A stretch of 64,000 nucleotides of DNA from Lathyrus oleraceus (lineage: Eukaryota > Streptophyta > Magnoliopsida > Fabales > Fabaceae). Position 1 is the stretch's first letter. Each line of letters begins with the position of its first letter. Shown in pieces: positions 56,048-64,000 of this stretch. Position numbers and translations under genes: made by a program. Location: the NCBI RefSeq assembly GCF_024323335.1, contig NC_066581.1:224534039-224598038 (forward strand), read 5' to 3'. Below the pieces are notes generated by a model. The model made no database searches. It had not been told where the DNA came from and saw only the letters and a list, made by a program, of their open reading frames with translations.

Positions 56048-59000
56048 TGTAAGACCCTAATTTTGACCCTAAGATCCCTCATGGCGTCATGTTATTGCAC
56101 AAGTGCATTGCCTCAAGGATCATAGAAAGTTTGGCTCCTTAACCCTAGGGTTGGGACTTGTTTGAGTGATTTGAGATCACCAAGCATGCTTGTATTGTAT
56201 GTTATTGCTTTTCTTATTTGATTTCTAACCAAAATCACAAAAATATGTCACTAACTCTTTTTGTTTTGAAGCTCAAGTGATCATGTGCTCCACAATGCTC
56301 CTAAGAGGCTCCTAAGCCCAATGCAATGGCTAGATGAAGATGAGAAAAAGCATGAAAATGGTCCACAAAGTTCCTAATCATCATATATGTCTCCCAAGTA
56401 TCTCAATTTTCCAATTTGATCAAGATAACCCAAAGGGCTTGAAGATTGTTTCCCAAGGAAACCCAAATTTCATTATGCTTTGATTGTGCCTTGCCCATGA
56501 AGCAATCTCAACCTATGATCAAATTTAATCAAGGTAAGTTCTTTAATTTATCATTTTATGCATATAAGATCCTATTTTAGGCCCCTAAACCATTTATTCA
56601 TCAAGATTAGAATTTTGACTTCGAAAAGTTGACCAGTCAAGTCATCTGACTAAGCTAAGGTTCAATGAGCTATAACTTTTGATGTGTTTGTCAAATGAAG
56701 ATGACCCCAAAATAAAAATTGTTCCTAATAACGATATGAACAACTTTAATGTTCATCAAAAATCCATTTCAATCTTGGAAGGTCATCATTCATTTAAAAA
56801 CATTATAGGTCATTTTGGCTGAAACCCTAATTTTGGGTCAACTTGCCAAGGGCATAACTTTCTCAATTTTTATGATTTTGAGGTGGGAAAAAAGGTATTG
56901 GAAATCTTGAGATGTCTACTTAATATTTTATGTTAGAAAAAATTTCATAATCATAAATTAAATACATGTGCCTTTGCAAAATATTATAGGTCATCTTTGA
57001 CCTAATTCATTGAATTTGAAAACGTACCCAACTTCAAATGCCCATAACATTGTCATAGAAAATCCAAATGATACAAACTTTGAGTCTAAATTTATTGTAT
57101 TGAAAATATCTACAACTTTGGTGTTGTATAGGTTTTCATTTGAGGCTTGTATCATGAGGACAGAGGGGTCTGAATAAGCTTACTTTTGGTTGATTTTTTC
57201 AAAATGATTTGAACATGTTTTATACTTGAACTTTCCAAGCCAGTTTTGATCAATTTGCACATGTCAAATGGTTTTTTGCCCAACATGACTTTTATTCCTT
57301 ATTTCAAGAAATTTCCAACCATTACTCACAATAGTCATTTGGATCTACCATTTGGGCGATTCGAATTTTTCTTCATTTATGTGCATTTTTTATATTTTAT
57401 GTTAAAACTTAAGATGCAAGCTTTTTCCATTCCATGTGCACGACCACATGCTTTCCATATGAGCTCAGCAAGTCCCTTCAGCCATTCATGGGCCTCTCAC
57501 ACGTCCACAAAGGCCCATGCATTCAAAATTGCAATTCCCATGCACATGAGCAAAGTGTGATGATCAGATGCATTCACCTATAAATAAGGGCTTCCTCTCC
57601 TTCATTTCATAACCCTTTGGAGATCCCACATGCTGCTGGACTGAAACCACAACCCTCACCATTTTCAATATTTTCGAGTTTGAAATTCAGCAACATTAGT
57701 TGAATTTAAAATCAAGATTCCTTAGCCAATAATCTTCCCTATATTCAGAGATAAAAAATAAGCAAAAAGCTTGAAGGATTCGTGGCCAGAACTCACCATT
57801 TTTGAAGGTATAAGCTCAAACTGTTTGGATCTGAAACTCACAATTCAATGTAGTATTCTTGTGTTTTTGTGGTTCTCTGAAGTCATCATACTTGAGGCAA
57901 GCTTTTTGTGCATTTAATTTTCCATTTCAAGATCAATTCGTGTGGACACCATGATTTTCTCCTTCATTTTTCTCTCAGTATAGGAAGAATAAGGAGAATC
58001 TAATGGTACAGTGATGATCTACATCACATGAGCTTCATTTCCATGCCCTTGTTTTTCATTTTTGTTGAGAATCGTTTTCCTGCAATTCTGACCGGATTCT
58101 GTTTGGTTGACCGGAGAAGATGGTGGTTTCCACCACCACCACGTGTACTGATCCCAACCATTGGATCCCTCCCTCACGATCTAATCTCGTGCATCCATTC
58201 TGATTACTTCTTTAAATTCATTATGTTTCGCTGCTGACTTGAGTACATCATGCACCCTTAGATCCAGGCCGTGTAACATGCCACGTCAATTAATGAAATG
58301 GATCTGGTGGCTCAGCTTTTTTCGCTTTATTTAATTTTCTCTTTATTTTCTTTTAATTCATTCTATTTTCATTAATTCATAAAAAATTCATATGAGGTCA
58401 GAAAAATATGAGACCAACTCTAAAAAATTTCTTGAAAAATCTAGCTTCATCTTATGATTTTTAATTATTTTTGTGACCTCATTTGATATTTTTCATGAAT
58501 TATTTGGTTTTTAATGATTTTAATTCATTTTAAAATACTTTCTGACGTTAGAAAAATACAAAAATATTTTCATAGCATCTATGGGTCATGATAAGTCAAT
58601 GAAAAATAGTCTCAATAATATCTTGTTTGTTTTGAGATTATTTGAGATTTTAATTCATATTATGCTATTTTTGGTTGTTTTTAATTGATTTTAATTACTT
58701 CATGGCTTTAAAAATTTGTGAGAAAATTAGTCAAAGTTTGTTTGACTATGTTGAACCTATGAAAATTTAATTGGACTTATTGAAGTTGTTTTGAATTGAA
58801 TTTGAGGTTCAACTTTGTTTGTTTGTTTTTTTATTTGTATTTTCTTTTAATTCAAAAATTACCAAAAAAAATATTATTGACTTCTTGACTTGTTATATTC
58901 ATTTCTCTTCTGTTTGGTATGGATCAAGGTTGAATTGATTCAACTTTGATCAAATTCATTGGATCTTGTGGTTTGAGAATCCTTGAGGATCATCACCTAG

Positions 59001-60985
59001 AGAGATGAATGAATTTGATCAATGATGAGTTATCCCTTGATTAATTGGGTTTGGTTGTTGTCTTCTTACCCCCCCCCCCCCCCCCCCTCTCCCTTTCATC
59101 TTCATCCTTTTCTTTCCCTCAATGGCCAATGAGTTAAAGTCTTGAGATTGGTCTTGACAAATAGAAGTTTAATCTTCTTTGATCCAAACCAAACTCAACT
59201 TGATCCATGATCAAGTGAGTTGTTTTGTGTCAAAGATAGGTTACTTCTTTGTCAAGCAAATAACCAAAAGTCAATACAAGGCATTTCCCCTCTTGTTTGG
59301 CATGGCAAGTTTATGGAGCTTGGCTTACTAGTCATGACCTCTAACTTGTGTTCTTTGCCTATATTATTATTGACCGGCCTCAGATAGGTGTGGCTACTAT
59401 ATTAGTCCACTTACGATTTCTTAACATAGCGTTACATTGTCTTATGACAAGCTAACATAACTCTACTAACTACTAAGTTTAATTTGAGCTTGTAAATTCT
59501 TGTCATTTACTTTTAATGTCCTTTATTTCTTGCTCATTATTCATCTTGATTTTCACTTTGCTCACTTGAGCACATATTTTATGTTTAAGTCATTTTTTTC
59601 TTTTGCTCATTTGAGCCCATTATTGTATATAAATATATTGTTATTTTGTGTTTGTTTTGATGTGAACCAAAATGAAAAAAGGAGAAAGGACTTAGAATTA
59701 GGATTCACCCATGCTTAAAGGAGTTCAAGAGCAACTAGGACTCATCCCTTTAGAATGCAAAATATGTTGAAGAGCAACTAGGCCTCATGCCTTTAGAATG
59801 CTAAAATTCAAAGTTGACCTCAAAGGACTTCTCCTCAAACTTATTCTTTGTCCATTCCCTTTATTATGTTGTGATCCTTTTAATGTGTGCTTTTGGTGTG
59901 ATAAGAGTCTCATCTTAAGATTGGGAAAAGAGGACCATTGCTATGAGTAGCCAAGTTAAGAGCCAAGCTAAATGGAGATCCTAGGAGCTTGAATTCAAAT
60001 TATTGATTACTTACTTTGTATGCTAAATCCAAAGGAAATGAGCATCTTGAGTCATCTCTATGACTCCAAGAAAAGGAACTCCAAGGGTTATCTCTCCCCT
60101 CTTATCTTTGTCTGCTTTAGGAATAGCCCTTCTCTCCTCTCTCCCCTCTAACCAAGCCAAAAATCTTTTTCAAAACTTTGACTTTATTTCAAATTAGAAA
60201 CATAGGCCTTAGGCCTTTGACTTTTCAAAACCATTTTCATAAATACTCATTGTAAATAAACTTTAATCCAACTTTGACCTCATTTTGTAAATAAATTCAA
60301 TTTGTAAATATAACTCATTTCAAGTTGTTTTAGGGTTCCAATGGCCTTTTGTTAAACTCTTTTCAAAAACATTAGTCATAAGTTTGAGTTATCATAGTGG
60401 TTGATGTAAATCTCACCTCATCCTTATTGTTGGATTATAAGTCTTCCATGCTTATTATAGGGTTAACCCCTCACTAGCATGTTGAAGCCTTCCTCACATG
60501 GTGGATTGTTGGTTTAGGTTGAGTTTTCTCCTTTTGATAACAAAAGACCTTAAGGCTTTTGATTAAAATCAATTCACCAATCTTTGAAATTTTTACCACG
60601 AACTACGAGGTTTTTATCCTCCTTTGTGATGGTACGTAGGCAATGGGTTCATCCATTCAAACAATAAAATCTGTAAATATAATTTATTCTCTTCTCATCC
60701 CTCCAATCTTTTCATAAATACCAACCTACAACACATATTTGCAAAAAGGGTTCCCTTAGAGTACTAAGGATGTTTTGGGTGCGTAAAACCTTCCCATTTC
60801 ATAACCAACCCCCTTACCTAGATCTCTGACATTTTTATTAGTTTTTGATTTGAAAAACTTCTTACTTGGCTTTTGTTCGCTTTTTAGCCTTTTTTTTGGA
60901 TAAATAAAAGTGCGGTGGCGACTTGAATTGTATGTTGACTTTTGGTTTAGTCAATAAACCTAACAATAACGAAAACCCCTCTACA
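56048..60985 (+). repeat. Ogre LTR 2 (about 4.94 kb)
   Basis: TGTAAGACCC to CCCTCTACA. Its 56964-58376 portion is the closest match to the 5' LTR fragment at 1-1423. TATA box at 57579-57588. A C19 homopolymer lies at 59069-59087. Ends against element F. No supported ORF. Confidence 0.88.
59069..59087. repeat. Poly-C tract (C19)
   Basis: Uninterrupted run of 19 C in LTR 2. LTR 1 has no C-run at the corresponding place near 53755. The length may be unreliable in the source reads. Confidence 0.9.
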
Positions 60986-62221
60986 GATAAACAACAAGAT
61001 TATTAGCTTTAGGAAGCTTACCAGAAGTAGTTTCACTTGGAGCCTTGGTTGGTTGTTGGGTAATTCTAGAAGTTTCCCTTAGAAGCATATGCCTTTGGTT
61101 CTCACTTAGAGGCATTTCATCATCGTCCTGAGACTCTGCAACCATTTTCTTCTTCTTTGACGCAGAAGCCTTTCCTTAGCATATTTTCTCTTTCTAGTTC
61201 TCTTAGAGAGTTGGCCATGAACATCTGGATAGTCTTCAGGTAGATTAAAAGGATCTACCAAAGGATAAATGTTATCCTTGAGGCAACTTTCTAATTAGAA
61301 AGCCAAGACTTCTAGAGGATCAATCTTGGTGAAGATGGGATAGTTTTCCAAGGGGACTCTAATGCCACATATTTCATCCTTGGGAGGGAAATTTTCTGGC
61401 TTAGAAATCTTGGAGATCAGACCCATAGTTTTCAAGTTCTTGCTCCGAAATACTTTACCAGATTCCTTGACTAGTTCATCAGTAAGTCCACCTACAAGCA
61501 GGTCATCCACCAAGCTATTCTCAACCAGAATGTCTGAAATCAACCGTCCATTGGGAATGATCTTTCCTTTGCTTTTCTTTGAAGAACTACTAGTTATGGA
61601 TTCTCTGATTAAATCCCCCAGAAATTTGAACAAAATAAAAGGGAGTGCCACCTTGAGACACTTCTCCAGAAAGAACAACATAAACTTTTGACGAATGTTG
61701 ACATAGTTAGAACTATTGGTGTTCGGCCTATGGTGAATGCAACCCATAATCATCTTGAACCAAACTCTTAGGTTGTTTTTCAAATCCTTTGCACTAGGAC
61801 ATTTATCACCATCAAGATTAGTTCCAACCTTGAAGATGACAGAAGTTATTTTTACTTCTCTCTTCGCATTGGTTTTAACACTATGGATTCTTTTTCCTCT
61901 TCCATTATGTGAGATTAAATCAACAATGGATTTCTTAGTGATTAAGATATTCTTATTCATAATATAGGAAGTTATCGTTTCCTTTTCCGCAGTAGCATGC
62001 ATCCAAAACTTCTTTAAAAGTTTTGGGTAAACTGGACCTTTTAATCTTTCGAAGAAATAGTTCTTTCCTTGAAAGGCCAAAGTCTCAAAGAAATCAAATT
62101 CATTTTCATTGAGATTATCGAAGTCCACAATAGTATCACAGAGTACCATTAACTCATTAATATGAGTATTTAGAGTTAACTCAGGAATCCCTTCCATAAC
62201 AGGATAATTTTCATCAGCCAT
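60986..62221 (-). pseudogene. Sirevirus env-like gene, broken and truncated (element F)
   Basis: An ATG-initiated 308-codon frame (62221-61295) aligns with residues about 50-350 of the element C env-like protein: NYFFERLKGPVYPKLLKKFW, NLRVWFKMIMGCIHHRPNTN, then IIPNGRLISDILVENSLVDD. It stops at TAA 61297-61295, but the same frame continues with LPEDYPDVHGQLSKRTRKRK. A further shift then leads into KKKMVAESQDDDEMPLSENQ. The gene is cut at 60986 before the coiled-coil tail, so it is non-functional. Divergence from C is high, indicating a different Sirevirus family. Confidence 0.82.
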
Positions 62222-62563
62222 GGAGTGACTGGGAGATTATTGTTATTGAATTTGCTATTGAATTTGTTGTTGAGGAGCAACCATTTTTGAAGTTGAAGGA
62301 AAGGATGAACAGTTGCAGATAGTGTGTTTTAGGTTTGAAAGAAGAAAGTGTGGGAATATTGTGCGCGTAGTGTGAAAATGTGAGTGAAGTGGGTTTATAT
62401 AGAAAATTTTGCAAGGATGACAAGGTAAAAATTACGCAGTCATGGAGGGGAGCGTAAGAGATTTTAACCTAATTCCAAGAATTATGAAACCCAATGTGTC
62501 ACGCTATTATCACGCATGCTTAGAAAGTGGGACATATGTCACCACTTAGAACCACATGATATC
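62222..62563 (-). other. Element F sequence upstream of the env-like gene
   Basis: About 340 bp corresponding to the pol/env-like spacer of element C. A minus-strand TATATAAACCC lies at about 62392-62402, about 170 bp before the ATG, and could be a promoter-like TATA box. No coding sequence. Confidence 0.5.
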
Positions 62564-63630
62564 TGAAGGTGAGAAAAACAAGAAAGGGGGGGTTGAATTG
62601 TTTGGAAAAATAAGCGCTTTTCAAAAAGAAAATCACACAAGGATTTTATACTGGTTCGCTTATAACACAAAGCTACTCCAGTCCACCCGGCCAAGGTGAT
62701 TTCGCCTTCAACAAGGACTTAATCCACTAATCTTGAAAGATTACAAACAACGCCTAAGAGAAAAATCTCTTAGTCCTCTCAAGTTTACAGACTACACTAA
62801 GTCACTTGAGGAAATCAAACAAACAATAAATGAAAGATTTATGTAATCTAGAGTGCTTCTAAGAAAGCAAATATTACAGTATTAAGAACAAGAGTTTTTC
62901 ACGTTATAAGCAAAAGCTTCGTGAAGATCTTAGAGAGAAGAGTGTTTTTCTTGACTTGGTGTTTCAGTATAATTTTGGCTTGTTGGCTTGCTGATTGTTC
63001 TCTCGTGTGTTGCTGAAAGTTGATTTGCAATCCTTTATATAGATCAGTTGAAGTAGTAGTTGAAACTGGTGGATATTGAGATGAAGTTACGCCATCACAT
63101 AATTAGCTAATGCAGGATGACTTTTTCTTCTTGAAATGACTACTTACCACAAGTAGTATTTTCTTTATTGAGATTGGAGATTAACGTCTCTTTCTCAATT
63201 AGGAAATCCATTTGAAAATCTTTACTTGTCTTCAACGTTACTCTTTCATAATTAGCAAATCCATAATCAGAGTATTTGTATTTCTGGAGAAACTTGGAAT
63301 CTTGCTTCTGATGTTGATCTAAATAGATTCTTCAGATAGCGTTGTTCAGAGTCAGAGGTTCTAGGACTTACTTTCTGTTAAGATGCTTCTGATACTTGTT
63401 GTTTAGTTCAGAGTTTGACTTTCTTGAACTTGTTTCTACTTCAGAGCTTCTGATCATTTGATAATATGCTTCTGATCTGGTATTGTATCTGATGATGTCA
63501 TCAGATTTCTTTCTTCTTTCTTTAGAACCCTGCACACTTAGAAACTTTTCGTTAGGGTGCCATTTTTGGTTTCATCCTTTGTTATCATCAAAATCAAGGA
63601 ATCTGTTGTAGAACAATTTTTGTTCTTACA
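62564..63630 (-). repeat. Element E 3' LTR
   Basis: Aligns with 8078-9163 over its full length, sharing termini, the AAACTTTTCGTTAGGGTGCC block near 63540-63560 and the TTATAAGCAAAAGCTT block. The TATA region reads TATATAAAGG on the minus strand at about 63031-63042. Confidence 0.9.
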
Positions 63631-64000
63631 ATCTCCCCCTTTTTGATGATGACAAAACAACTTAAATTAGCAGATGAAACATGAATAAAATTAGATCAGA
63701 TAGACAGAAGCTCCCCCTGAGATAATGCTAGGGAGTTCAGAAGTTCTTACCAGAGTTTCTTAAGTAAAAAGGTTTCTGAAGTTCTCTGCAATTTCTTAAG
63801 TCCAAGTTAGATAATTTTATTTATATGAAAAATATGTTGCAGAATGCTTAAGGTTTTAGACAATATTTTCATCAGAGCTAATAATTACTTTCTCCCCCTT
63901 TTTGTCAGAATCAAAAAGACATAAAAAAAAAAAGCAAAGAGAAAATAAATAAGGAGAAAAACTGGAATTCATAGATAGAAGCACAAAGGCAACAAACAGA
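63631..64000 (-). other. Element E 3' noncoding region with repeated polypurine tracts
   Basis: Minus-strand AAAAAGGGGGAGA words at about 63633-63646 and 63891-63903 and CAGGGGGAGC near 63712-63720, in the same order and spacing as in element C. Confidence 0.82.

Larger units (their letters stand above)
60986..62563 (-). mobile_element. Element F: Sirevirus fragment (env-like region)
   Basis: Minus-strand sequence homologous to the env-like gene of C and the spacer before it. It is cut on the left by the end of LTR 2 and on the right by the LTR of element E. It is probably the target into which both A and E inserted; the far flanks are outside the window, so target duplications cannot be checked. 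Confidence 0.7.
62564..64000 (-). mobile_element. Element E: Sirevirus entering from the right edge
   Basis: A 1067-bp LTR (62564-63630, TGAAGGTGAG to TTGTTCTTACA) of the same family as C's LTR but clearly diverged, followed rightward by the 3' internal end. On the minus strand this is the 3' LTR. The left flank ATATC (62559-62563) is the candidate target duplication; its partner lies outside the window. Confidence 0.88.

Noticed and set aside
59069..59087. C19 run as a functional i-motif or G-quadruplex element
   Set aside because: A single homopolymer absent from the related LTR; slippage or a sequencing artefact is simpler.

Overview
The window is plant nuclear DNA made almost entirely of nested LTR retrotransposons. 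I see no host gene, rRNA, tRNA or CRISPR array. The best taxonomic guess is a large-genome legume of the pea/vetch/lentil group (Fabeae). The grounds are very long (3-5 kb) LTRs on Tat/Ogre Ty3-gypsy elements that have an extra ORF1, a second RNase H and an intron in the polyprotein, found together with Sirevirus (SIRE/Maximus-like) and Angela/BARE-like Ty1-copia elements. The species itself is inference.

Layout, outermost to innermost. Element F (60986-62563, minus strand) is a fragment of a Sirevirus env-like gene. Element A, a + strand Ogre (1-60985), abuts and probably interrupts F. A is decayed: part of a 5' LTR (1-1423), ORF1/gag/protease remnants (1424-4823), an intron (4820-5087), RT, both RNases H and the start of integrase (5088-7539), then a 37-kb interruption, the rest of integrase (44464-45451), a long 3' noncoding region (45452-50825) and two successive LTRs (50826-55689, 56048-60985). 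The interruption holds element D (37480-44463), a non-coding Sirevirus-like LARD on the minus strand. D's left LTR is cut by element B (7540-37479), a minus-strand Ogre-like element with 3.15-kb LTRs and nearly open reading frames. B is in turn interrupted by element C (8078-18565), a very young, nearly intact Sirevirus with a 5-bp target duplication. Two Angela/BARE-like solo LTRs with perfect 5-bp duplications lie in B's gag-pro gene (28374-29745) and in A's 3' region (49212-50605). Another Sirevirus, E, enters at the right edge (62564-64000) inside F.

The nest F > A > D > B > C is five deep, and LTR divergence counted by eye agrees with the order: D about 1.9%, B about 0.6%, C one substitution plus one length change. 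The junction at 7531-7539 is a 9-bp microhomology between A's integrase codons and B's ORF1 start. One deletion there explains why D lacks 215 bp of one LTR, why A lacks about 20 bp of integrase, and why B carries a second copy of its PBS and leader outside its 3' LTR.

The least expected signal is a set of tandem RNA hairpins just downstream of the integrase stop in both A and B. Several have a GAAA loop, show compensatory base changes, and are followed by a GGCAAAAAUUAGGG-like linker. Other candidates are a 71-bp imperfect palindrome in B's transcribed LTR, a periodic array of TGTCA/TGACA inverted repeats in D's LTRs, and an ACCGGT-cored repeat array in A's 3' region.
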